A stretch of DNA of 7,805 bases. Source: Myxococcales bacterium. Lineage in GTDB: Bacteria; Myxococcota_A; Polyangia; Polyangiales; Polyangiaceae. Under the pieces are notes generated by a model. The model had not been told where the DNA came from and did no database searches. It saw nothing but the letters and a program-made list of their open reading frames with translations. A program made the position numbers and the translations under genes. The stretch covers positions 1 to 7,805 of the forward strand of contig JAAFHJ010000216.1 of the NCBI GenBank assembly GCA_013298325.1, read 5' to 3'. The stretch's first letter is position 1, and each line of letters begins with the position of its first letter. Shown here piece after piece: positions 1-5,943 of the stretch.

Positions 1-664
1 GCCGCGCGAGAGAGGCGCATCGATCGGTAAGATCAAGGAGCCCGTAGGTGGCAACCACGTCGACGAGGCCACGCCCGACCCCCTCAAAAAACTCCGCAAA
101 TTCAGACCTTTCGTCGCGGCGCGAGGCGAGGAGCGCGAGCGCCGTCACGAGGTTTCCGCCCGCGCTCTCCCCGGCCAAGAGGAACGGCTTCGGTGCGTCG
201 CCACCGACCGCAAACGTGATCGCGCGAATCGCGTCCTCGAGCTGGGCGGGGGCAGGATGCTCGGGGGCGAGACGGTAGTCGGGGACGTATACCGTGTGAC
301 CTGCACGCGCATACCGGAGCGCCATCACGCGATGGGTCTCTTTCGAGAGCATCTGGAAGCCGCCGCCATGGACGTAGACAATCGGTGGCCGCTCGCCATC
401 GGACTGCAAATTTGCGGGCCGGTAGACGTCCATTCGGTGCGTTCGAAGAGGCCCGTAGGGGACGTCCTTCGTGACCTGAACGGCGCCGAGAGCCAGTTCG
501 CCGGTGGGAAACATGTAGCGTGCACGCGTATAGCCATGCACGAGCCGATCGAGGACACGCGCCCGAAGCCGCGGCGGGACTAGGCCATGCTCGGCGAGGT
601 CACGGCGAAGCGTCGGCAACGACGCAAATAGGGCGCGGAGGTCACGGAGCCGTTGGAAAGCCAC
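1..664 (-). CDS. HSL-family alpha/beta-hydrolase (esterase/lipase), 3' end cut by window edge
   Basis: This is probably a serine carboxylesterase or lipase that cleaves acyl esters, of the hormone-sensitive-lipase (Abhydrolase_3) type. Reading the minus strand from a GTG at 662-664 gives 221 codons with no stop before the edge. An oxyanion-hole motif HGGG falls at residues 99-102, a DYRLAPEHP block at 129-137, and the nucleophile elbow GESAGG at 165-170 with Ser167. All three are in the order and spacing normal for the family. The catalytic Asp and His lie in the missing C-terminal part. The frame has a TAG at 674-676, so GTG is the first usual start codon after it. No strong ribosome-binding site is visible and a TTG at 617-619 is the alternative start. 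An N-terminal stretch of about 70 residues precedes the core and resembles a cap region. The gene starts 41 bases after an acyl-CoA dehydrogenase in the same direction. It could supply fatty acids to that pathway, but this is inference. Family assignment is firm; the substrate is unknown. Confidence 0.87.
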   Translation of the reverse strand, partial: MAFQRLRDLRALFASLPTLRRDLAEHGLVPPRLRARVLDRLVHGYTRARYMFPTGELALGAVQVTKDVPYGPLRTHRMDVYRPANLQSDGERPPIVYVHGGGFQMLSKETHRVMALRYARAGHTVYVPDYRLAPEHPAPAQLEDAIRAITFAVGGDAPKPFLLAGESAGGNLVTALALLASRRDERSEFAEFFEGVGRGLVDVVATYGLLDLTDRCASLAR

Positions 665-705
665 CGAGGGAATCTACGACGATCCTGGGAGAATGCCGCA
701 CAGAT

Positions 706-1857
706 TCATTCGGACAAGAGGGAGCGCGCAATCACGATGCGTTGCACTTCGCTCGTCCCTTCGTAGATCATCGAGACGCGTACGTCGCGGAGGTGGCGCT
801 CCGCGGGGAACTCACGCGTGTAGCCGTAGCCACCGTGGATCTGCACAGCTTCATTGCAGATTTTCCAGGCGTTCTCCGTCGAGAAGACCTTCGCCATGCT
901 CGCCTCTCGGGAGAACGGCTTCTTCGCTTCCTTGAGCGTCGCCGCACGCATCGTGAGCATGTGGGCCGCATCGATCGCGGTGCGCATATCGGCGAGCTTC
1001 CATTGAATCGCCTGGAACTCGCCAATCGATTTCCCAAAGGCTTTGCGATCTTTCGCGTAGGTCACGCTCTCGTCCAGCGCCGCGCGGGCGATGCCTAGCG
1101 CCTGCGAAGCGATGCCGATGCGGCCGCCGTCGAGGGCCATCATGCCGATCTTGAAGCCGCCATGGAGCTCGCCCAAGAGCGCGCTCGCGGGGACGCGGAC
1201 GCCTTCGAGTTCGAGGGCGACGGTGTTCGAACCGCGGAGGCCCATTTTGTCCTCTTTGCGGCCGATTCGAAGACCCGGGGTGCCGGCTTCGACGAGAAAG
1301 CAGGTGAGCCCCTTCCCGCCCGGGTGCGTCGTTTTGTCGCCGGTTCGCGCCCATACAACGAAGACGCCCGCGTAGGCGCCGCTCGTGATCCACTGCTTCG
1401 CCCCGTCGAGGACCCACGTGTCGCCGTCGAGGCGCGCCGTCGTGAGCATGCCGCCGGGATCGCTCCCGGCGCCCGGCTCCGAGAGCCCAAAGGCGCCGGC
1501 GAGGTACTCACCGCTCGCGAGCTTCGGGCAGTACTTCTGCCTTTGTTCCTCGGTGCCGAATTGGGCAATGACCTCACCAACCATGTTGGTGACAGCCATG
1601 GTGACTGCCGTCGATGCGCAGGCGCGGGCGACCTCCTGCATGGCGAGCGAATAGCTCACCACCCCGGCCTCCGAACCGCCATAGACGCCCGGGACGTTCA
1701 CCGCCAAAAGACCGAGATCCCCGAGACCTCGGAGGATCTCCGCGGGGAATTTCTCCGTCGCGTCGATCTCCTTGGCCTGGGGGAGGATCACCTTCTGCGC
1801 GTAATCTCGGGCCGCCTTCTGAATCAGCGACTGCGTCTCGTTCAGATCAAATTCCAT
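706..1857 (-). CDS. acyl-CoA dehydrogenase (short/branched-chain type), copy 2
   Basis: This is a flavoenzyme that oxidises an acyl-CoA to the trans-2-enoyl-CoA with FAD, passing electrons to electron-transfer flavoprotein. It acts in the cytoplasm in fatty-acid or branched-chain amino-acid breakdown. The 383-residue length is normal for the family. The first family signature (GLSEPGAGSD) starts at residue 124 and the FAD/substrate strand DGAKQWITSG is at 151-160. The second signature (QIHGGYGY) starts at residue 339. The catalytic base is the Glu of YEGTSE, Glu366. The N-terminus begins MEFDLNETQ, typical for these enzymes, so the ATG at 1855-1857 is the likely start, although only a weak ribosome-binding site precedes it. 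A paralogue lies two genes upstream at 2627-3790, and their C-terminal halves share long identical runs such as LDGGRIGIASQALGIA. A short-chain (butyryl) or branched-chain substrate is most likely, but chain length cannot be read safely from sequence alone. Confidence 0.95.
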   Translation of the reverse strand: MEFDLNETQSLIQKAARDYAQKVILPQAKEIDATEKFPAEILRGLGDLGLLAVNVPGVYGGSEAGVVSYSLAMQEVARACASTAVTMAVTNMVGEVIAQFGTEEQRQKYCPKLASGEYLAGAFGLSEPGAGSDPGGMLTTARLDGDTWVLDGAKQWITSGAYAGVFVVWARTGDKTTHPGGKGLTCFLVEAGTPGLRIGRKEDKMGLRGSNTVALELEGVRVPASALLGELHGGFKIGMMALDGGRIGIASQALGIARAALDESVTYAKDRKAFGKSIGEFQAIQWKLADMRTAIDAAHMLTMRAATLKEAKKPFSREASMAKVFSTENAWKICNEAVQIHGGYGYTREFPAERHLRDVRVSMIYEGTSEVQRIVIARSLLSE

Positions 1858-1898
1858 GGGGCACCCGAGTTCCGTTCAAAGAAGAGTGTTGGCGTGGC

Positions 1899-2618
1899 TC
1901 AAAGGGACAAGGTCGTCTTGGCGACCCAGCCCCCCGGGCTCGGTGTCTCGGCGCCGACGAAGGCCCCCGCCAAACAGTCGGCCTTTTCGGCTGCCTCTTT
2001 CGAGGTCACAGCGACGCCGGCCGCTTGAATGCGCCCCTTTTTGCCGTCAGGTGCAACATACACGGTGACCGAAAAGCCATGGGCCCCCGCCGTGCAGGCT
2101 GCGACCGCCTTCGAGCCGGTGACGGTGCCGGGCACCTTGTCGGCGGCCCAAGGGCCGGCCGGTCGCGCATCGTGGACGTCAAATCCGGTGGAAAAACGGG
2201 CCTCTGCCTCGTCCCCTTCCTCCGGTGACGGCCAGTGAACGCCGCTCAATTGGTCGAGCATGCACTTTTCGGTGAGGCGATCGCCGAGGTCGCCCCCTTC
2301 GATAAAGGCATATTTCGTCGAGCCATCGTGGGCGATGCGGACGAAGAACTTCACGTCGCCAGCGAGCGTCTCGACGCGCTTGGAGCCGTTCTTGAAGCAG
2401 TTCATCATCGCATCGGCGGTGCCGTCGAAGGCCTTTTGGACCTTCGCCTTATCGACGCTGCCGAGCTCCTGATGCATCGACGGCGCGTTCCCGTTGGTGC
2501 GCGGCTTGGCCGTCTCCGTTGGGGTCGCGTCGGTCGTCGGCGCTTCCGCCGGCTTTCCACCACAGCCGAGGGCGGCTGCGACGAGCCCCACACTAAGCGT
2601 GTAAAGTGCAGCTTTCAT
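1899..2618 (-). CDS. putative lipoprotein with tandem AgmX/PglI-like domains
   Basis: This is a 239-residue predicted lipoprotein of unknown function. The N-terminus (MKAALYTLSVGLVAAALGC) is a lipoprotein signal peptide, with the modified cysteine at residue 19. A Pro/Thr/Ala-rich linker follows at about 22-47. Residues 60-147 fit the pattern I know from the C-terminal domain of myxobacterial AgmX/PglI-like proteins: Cys-aromatic (Cys74), V.F.VRI..DGS, LGDR..E.C (Cys119), then WPSP and alternating hydrophobics. Residues 170-239 repeat the same layout in degenerate form: Cys175, VTVYVAPDG, a second Cys215, then PSPGGW. The four non-lipidated cysteines could form one disulfide per repeat outside the cytoplasm. 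The ATG at 2616-2618 is preceded by a modest GGA. The gene begins only 8 bases after the upstream acyl-CoA dehydrogenase stop, so it is probably co-transcribed. An envelope protein between two cytoplasmic enzymes is unexpected. The domain name is from memory and not confirmed by a search. Confidence 0.85.
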   Translation of the reverse strand: MKAALYTLSVGLVAAALGCGGKPAEAPTTDATPTETAKPRTNGNAPSMHQELGSVDKAKVQKAFDGTADAMMNCFKNGSKRVETLAGDVKFFVRIAHDGSTKYAFIEGGDLGDRLTEKCMLDQLSGVHWPSPEEGDEAEARFSTGFDVHDARPAGPWAADKVPGTVTGSKAVAACTAGAHGFSVTVYVAPDGKKGRIQAAGVAVTSKEAAEKADCLAGAFVGAETPSPGGWVAKTTLSL

Positions 2619-2626
2619 CGTTCCGA

Positions 2627-3790
2627 TCAGCCTTTGAGGAGGTTGGCGGCGATGACGATGCGCTGGATTTCGCTCGTGCCTTCGTAGAGTTCGGTGATGC
2701 GTGCGTCGCGGTAGTTACGCTCAACGGGGAACTCGGTGCTGTAGCCGTAGCCGCCGTGGATCTGGATCGCCTTATGGGCGACGCGCGTAGACATTTCGCT
2801 GGCGTAGAGCTTCGCCTGGGCGCTCTCCATGCTGTGGCGGACGCTCTTGTCGGTGACCGCCTTGTCCTTCAGCGCGGCGGCGCGCCAGGTGAGGAGACGG
2901 GCCGCATCGAGCTCGGTCCCCATGTCGGCGATCATGAATTGAATCGCCTGGTGCTTGTCGATGGTGACGCCGAAGCTCTTGCGCTCCTTTGCATACTGCA
3001 CCGACTTCTCGAGGGCCGCTTTCGCGATGCCGAGCGCCTGGGAGGCGATGCCGATGCGGCCGCCGTCGAGGGTCGCCATGGCGACCTTGAAGCCTTCGCC
3101 GACTTTGCCGACGACGGCATCGTCGGGGACGAAACAGTTTTCAAAGAAGACCGTACACGAGTGGGCCGCCTTGATGCCGAGCTTGTGGTCGCGGGCGTTC
3201 TTCGTGAAGCCGGCCGTTCCGCTCGGGATCACAAATGCCGTATGCTTCACTTTTCCGGTCGTCGGATCCTTCTCGGTGATGGCGAAGAGAATGATGTAGT
3301 CGGCGTGGGGGCCGTTCGTGATCCAGTTCTTCGCGCCATCGATGACCCAGCCGCCGTCGACCTTTTTGGCAACGGTTGCCATGGTTTGTGCGTCCGAACC
3401 GCTCATCGGCTCCGTGAGGCCGAAGCAGCCGAGCTTCTCACCGCGGGCGACCGGCGTGAGAATTTCCTTCTTTTGTTTCTCGGAACCAAACTTGACGAGC
3501 GGGTCGCAGAAGAGCGAATTGTTTACGCTCATGATGACGCCGGTCGAGGCGCACGCGGCGCTGATCTCTTCCATCGCGAGCGCGTAGCTCACATGGTCCA
3601 ACCCGGCGCCGCCGTACTCCTCGGGGACGGCGATGCCGAGGAAACCGAGCTCGCCCATCTTGGCGACCAGTTCCGCGGGCCAACGCTCATTCTTGTCCAA
3701 TTCTGCGGCCTTGGGGGCCACTTCCTTGGCCGCAAAGTCGCGTGCCGTATCCCGAATCATTCGCTGCGTCTCGGTGAGCTCGAAGTCCAT
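2627..3790 (-). CDS. acyl-CoA dehydrogenase (short/branched-chain type), copy 1
   Basis: This is a FAD-dependent acyl-CoA dehydrogenase that introduces the alpha-beta double bond and donates electrons to electron-transfer flavoprotein. With the ATG at 3788-3790 (MDFELTETQ) the protein has 387 residues. An in-frame TTG at 3809-3811 would add seven residues, but the ATG matches the family N-terminus and its paralogue. The first signature reads GLTEPMSGSD, starting at residue 124. DGAKNWITNG follows at about 151-160. The second signature QIHGGYGY starts at residue 343. The catalytic Glu is in YEGTSE at Glu370. The segment KLGIKAAHSC, about residues 203-212, differs from the more usual K-G-RGS form seen in the second copy and may affect the active-site surface. 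The gene follows tetR by 81 bases and precedes the lipoprotein by 8 bases, so it likely leads an operon. A butyryl-type or branched-chain substrate is plausible but not proven. Confidence 0.95.
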   Translation of the reverse strand: MDFELTETQRMIRDTARDFAAKEVAPKAAELDKNERWPAELVAKMGELGFLGIAVPEEYGGAGLDHVSYALAMEEISAACASTGVIMSVNNSLFCDPLVKFGSEKQKKEILTPVARGEKLGCFGLTEPMSGSDAQTMATVAKKVDGGWVIDGAKNWITNGPHADYIILFAITEKDPTTGKVKHTAFVIPSGTAGFTKNARDHKLGIKAAHSCTVFFENCFVPDDAVVGKVGEGFKVAMATLDGGRIGIASQALGIAKAALEKSVQYAKERKSFGVTIDKHQAIQFMIADMGTELDAARLLTWRAAALKDKAVTDKSVRHSMESAQAKLYASEMSTRVAHKAIQIHGGYGYSTEFPVERNYRDARITELYEGTSEIQRIVIAANLLKG

Positions 3791-3804
3791 GGAGCCGCTC
3801 GATA

Positions 3805-3820
3805 GCGCCAAAGAGGGCGC
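3805..3820 (-). promoter_or_regulatory. small GC-rich inverted repeat in the leader of acyl-CoA dehydrogenase copy 1
   Basis: Arms GCGCC (3805-3809) and GGCGC (3816-3820) flank a 6-base loop, 14 bases upstream of the ATG at 3788-3790. The stem is only 5 base pairs and no U-tract follows, so it is not a terminator. It could be a weak leader hairpin or chance in GC-rich DNA. No convincing promoter is visible between tetR and this gene. Confidence 0.2.
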
Positions 3821-3871
3821 GAATGAAGGGGGTGGACGCGAAAGCGCAGATGTTGCGGACAGGGCGCCCCT

Positions 3872-4561
3872 TCAGGGGGCCGGGAAGCGGGCGCCGACGC
3901 CCGCGACGACGATCGCGATGAGCCCTTCCAGGTAGGCGTCATCGACCGGATTTCCTGAAAAAAACTTGCGGTGACAGACGGCTGCGACCGGGAGCTGAAA
4001 GAGAAAATCGGGGGGCACTTCGGCGGAGATTTCGCCGCGAGCGACGGCGCGAGCGACGATCCCGTCGGGAATTACCCGGCGGCGAGCCCGGAGCGCCTGC
4101 TTGATGGCGACGACGTCGGGGTCGTCGGCCTCCGCCCAGAGCATGCGCCAAATGCTGCTCCCGCGCGGCGACGAGAGCATCCGCACCGTTTCGCGCAGGT
4201 AAGCGAGAAGGTCCTCGCGGATGGAACCGTGATCGGGGAGTTCGGGGAGGTCGTCCTCGGTCACTTGCAGAATGGCTGCCCGCACGAGATCAACCTTGGT
4301 GGGCCAGCGGCGATAAATCGTGGTTTTTGCAACACTTGCCCGATGGGCGACCGACTCCACGGAAAGCCCCGCGTAGCCGTGAATCGCGAGCTCTTCGACG
4401 GTCGCCTCGAGCACAGAAGCGACCACGCGCGCGCTCCGACCGCCAGCGCGGACACCGAGCGTCGCTGGCGTCGGCACTAGCGAACCAGCTGAATTTGCAT
4501 TCAATTTCGACACAACCGCGGAAGGTTCGGCGAGCGGCTTGGGGGATTTTCGAAGCACCAT
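3872..4561 (-). CDS. TetR/AcrR-family transcriptional regulator
   Basis: This is a DNA-binding repressor, normally a dimer released from its operator by a small ligand. The protein has 229 residues from the ATG at 4559-4561; an in-frame TTG at 4565-4567 could add two. Residues 42-93 form the N-terminal three-helix DNA-binding domain. The helix-turn-helix and recognition helix include ASVAKTTIYRRW at about 75-86, a textbook TetR pattern, followed by PTKVDLV. The remaining roughly 135 residues are the ligand-binding and dimer part, with a variable sequence that does not reveal the ligand. About 40 residues precede the DNA-binding domain, longer than usual, so the true start could be further in; no good ribosome-binding site decides this. 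The gene is divergent from emrA, the usual place for a local pump repressor, and also lies upstream of two acyl-CoA dehydrogenases in its own direction. Control of emrAB is likely; control of the dehydrogenase string is possible. Confidence 0.93.
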   Translation of the reverse strand: MVLRKSPKPLAEPSAVVSKLNANSAGSLVPTPATLGVRAGGRSARVVASVLEATVEELAIHGYAGLSVESVAHRASVAKTTIYRRWPTKVDLVRAAILQVTEDDLPELPDHGSIREDLLAYLRETVRMLSSPRGSSIWRMLWAEADDPDVVAIKQALRARRRVIPDGIVARAVARGEISAEVPPDFLFQLPVAAVCHRKFFSGNPVDDAYLEGLIAIVVAGVGARFPAP

Positions 4562-4563
4562 TT

Positions 4564-4578
4564 GCAACTACTTGTTGC
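4564..4578. promoter_or_regulatory. candidate TetR operator, inverted repeat GCAAC-N5-GTTGC
   Basis: A perfect inverted repeat with 5-base arms (GCAAC at 4564-4568, GTTGC at 4574-4578) and a 5-base centre lies 2 bases upstream of the tetR ATG. It overlaps the region where the emrA -35 would be. Position and symmetry suit autoregulation by the adjacent TetR protein together with repression of emrA. The size matches common TetR-family operators, but binding is inferred. Confidence 0.45.
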
Positions 4579-4584
4579 TTTAGC

Positions 4585-4608
4585 ACGGGGGCGCAGTAGG
4601 ACAATCGC
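4585..4608 (+). repeat. composite motif copy A (ACGGGGGCG-N4-AGGACAATCGC)
   Basis: ACGGGGGCG (4585-4593), a 4-base spacer and AGGACAATCGC (4598-4608) recur at 7688-7708 with a 1-base spacer. All 20 bases outside the spacer match. This copy ends 75 bases upstream of the emrA start. The GACAAT inside it could be a -10 element, so the repeat may be a promoter or regulator site duplicated in two control regions. Confidence 0.6.
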
Positions 4609-4683
4609 AACATTTCGTAGCGACAAGCACTCCAAAGCGGCGAACGAGCCTCGTTGCCCCCTTGGACGGAAAGTGGATCCCCC

Positions 4684-5895
4684 GTGAGCACAACCACCGA
4701 TATTTCCAACGAAACTGCCCCCGCCGCGCCAGAAGCGAAAGCGGGGAGCAAGCGCCCGATCCTCGCGGCACTTCTCTTGGGATTTCTAGCACTTGGCGGC
4801 TGGAAGTATGCGGCGACGATCGGCCACGAACGGACCGACGACGCGCAGGTCGAGGGGGACATCGTCGGCCTTGCCGTGCGGACCAGCGGCGCCGTGAAGG
4901 AGGTGCGCTTCGCCGACAACACCCACGTCACGGCGGGAGATGTGCTGGTCGTCCTCGACGACGACATCCAGAAGGCGAAGCTCGCCCAGGCAGAGGCCGC
5001 CTTGGAAGTGGCAAAGGCGCAGGCGGAAGCGGCGGAGAAATCGGCGGCCCTTTCCGACCGAAACGCCCGCGGAACGAAGACGGCAACACGGGCTCAGCTC
5101 GATGGCGCCGCCTACGGAGCGACGCAGACGAAGGAGCAGATCGCGGCCTCAGAAGCTCGCGTAACTGCTGCCAAATCGACGCTCGCCCAGGCCAAAGACG
5201 AAGAGGGGCGTGCCAAACGCCTCTTCGATACTGGGTCGGTCTCAAAGGCCCAATTCGATCTCGCAAAGACCGCCCTCGACAATGCCCAATCTGGCTACGA
5301 TCAATCGGTCGCCAACTTGGAAAGCGCGCGGGCAAACGTCGGTTCTGCCCAGAGCCGCGTTGCCGAAACTGCCGCGAAGCTGGAGCAGGTGAGCGACGTC
5401 GACACCCTCGTCGCCGAGGCGGCCGCCCGGAGCCGAACGGCCAAGGCGCAGGTGCTCGTCGCCCAGGCGTCCCGGGATCTTGCCGCCCTCGACCTCAGCT
5501 TCACGAAGATTGTCGCCCCACAAGCGGGCGTAGTCACAAAGAAATCGGTCGGCGTTGGTCAGCTCCTCGGCCCGGGGTCGACGATCGCCCAACTCGTTCC
5601 CGACGGCTCCCTCTGGATCGTCGCCAACTTCAAAGAGACCCAAATCGGCGCGATGCGCACCGGGAACCCGGTGGAGATCGAAGTCGACGCCCTCCCCGGC
5701 CGAAAATTTCAGGCGACGGTGGAGAGCTTCTCGCCGGCAACGGGGTCTCGTTTCAGCTTGCTCCCGCCCGACAACGCCAGCGGCAACTACACGAAAGTCG
5801 TCCAGCGGATTCCCGTCCGGATGAAGATCGAAAACCTCGGCGACGCCCTTCTGCGCCCTGGCTTTTCGGTCACGGCGAATGTGAAGGTACGCTGA
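4684..5895 (+). CDS. emrA: HlyD/EmrA-family membrane fusion protein of a multidrug efflux pump
   Basis: This is the periplasmic adaptor of a tripartite pump, linking an inner-membrane transporter to an outer-membrane channel. The chosen GTG at 4684-4686 has a GGA six bases upstream and gives 403 residues. An upstream in-frame TTG at 4654 would add ten. A single transmembrane helix lies at about 25-42 after a short cytoplasmic tail. TDDAQVEG at about 51-58 begins the first half of the lipoyl domain. A long Ala/Lys/Gln/Glu-rich alpha-helical hairpin runs from about 92 to 270. The second lipoyl half follows near IVAPQAGVV, then a beta-barrel. The near C-terminal stretch from GSRFSLLPPDN (residue 354) through VVQRIPVRM is the hallmark of EmrA relatives. 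The length is close to E. coli EmrA (390). It is followed after 48 bases by emrB, its expected partner. The gene name denotes family; the exported substrate is unknown. Confidence 0.93.
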   Translation: MSTTTDISNETAPAAPEAKAGSKRPILAALLLGFLALGGWKYAATIGHERTDDAQVEGDIVGLAVRTSGAVKEVRFADNTHVTAGDVLVVLDDDIQKAKLAQAEAALEVAKAQAEAAEKSAALSDRNARGTKTATRAQLDGAAYGATQTKEQIAASEARVTAAKSTLAQAKDEEGRAKRLFDTGSVSKAQFDLAKTALDNAQSGYDQSVANLESARANVGSAQSRVAETAAKLEQVSDVDTLVAEAAARSRTAKAQVLVAQASRDLAALDLSFTKIVAPQAGVVTKKSVGVGQLLGPGSTIAQLVPDGSLWIVANFKETQIGAMRTGNPVEIEVDALPGRKFQATVESFSPATGSRFSLLPPDNASGNYTKVVQRIPVRMKIENLGDALLRPGFSVTANVKVR

Positions 5896-5896
5896 A

Positions 5897-5938
5897 CGCC
5901 CCCTTTCCATCGGTCTCGCGTTTCTGAGGGAAGGGGCG
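5897..5938 (+). promoter_or_regulatory. intercistronic hairpin covering the emrB ribosome-binding site
   Basis: Bases 5897-5902 (CGCCCC) pair with 5933-5938 (GGGGCG). After one bulged C at 5903, TTTCC (5904-5908) pairs with GGGAA (5928-5932), one pair being G-U. This makes an 11-pair stem with a 19-base loop. The right arm contains AAGGGG, the likely emrB Shine-Dalgarno, ending 7 bases before the ATG. No U-tract follows, so termination is unlikely. The structure could limit emrB translation or stabilise the mRNA. Confidence 0.5.
5932..5936 (+). promoter_or_regulatory. ribosome-binding site of emrB
   Basis: AGGGG ends 7 bases before the emrB ATG, at good spacing, and supports that start. A second purine block GGAG (5938-5941) is too close to the ATG to be the main site. 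The AGGGG lies inside the right arm of the intercistronic hairpin, so access to it may be controlled. Confidence 0.6.
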
Positions 5939-5943
5939 GAGCT

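Larger units (their letters stand above)
4562..4683. promoter_or_regulatory. divergent tetR / emrA control region
   Basis: These 122 bases separate the tetR ATG from the emrA GTG and are less GC-rich on the tetR side than the surrounding genes. They should hold both promoters. On the plus strand GACAAT (4600-4605) is a fair -10 candidate, and TTGCTT (4575-4580) is a possible but badly spaced (19 bases) -35. On the minus strand a TAAAGC (4577-4582 complement) with an upstream TTGTCC is a weak candidate. A 15-base inverted repeat and a motif shared with the downstream intergenic region lie here and are listed separately. Exact promoters cannot be fixed by eye. Confidence 0.6.

Noticed and set aside
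1162..2028. Plus-strand open frame of 288 codons opposite the second acyl-CoA dehydrogenase and lipoprotein end
   Set aside because: It spans two real minus-strand genes and their gap and carries no recognisable domain.
2606..3805. Long plus-strand open frame (399 codons) opposite the first acyl-CoA dehydrogenase
   Set aside because: It mirrors a well-supported enzyme gene and shows no recognisable domain. Long antisense open frames are expected in GC-rich coding DNA.
3866..3880. GCCCC / GGGGC short hairpin at the tetR stop codon as a terminator
   Set aside because: The stem is about 5 pairs and there is no U-tract in either direction, so termination between tetR and the dehydrogenase is not supported.
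4290..4967. Minus-strand open frame crossing the tetR/emrA control region
   Set aside because: It overlaps two solid genes and a control region, has no family features, and is a compositional artefact.
4662..5927. Second plus-strand open frame (421 codons) overlapping emrA
   Set aside because: Its translation is Arg/Gly/Pro-rich, low in hydrophobic order and without motifs, whereas the overlapping emrA frame matches its family throughout.
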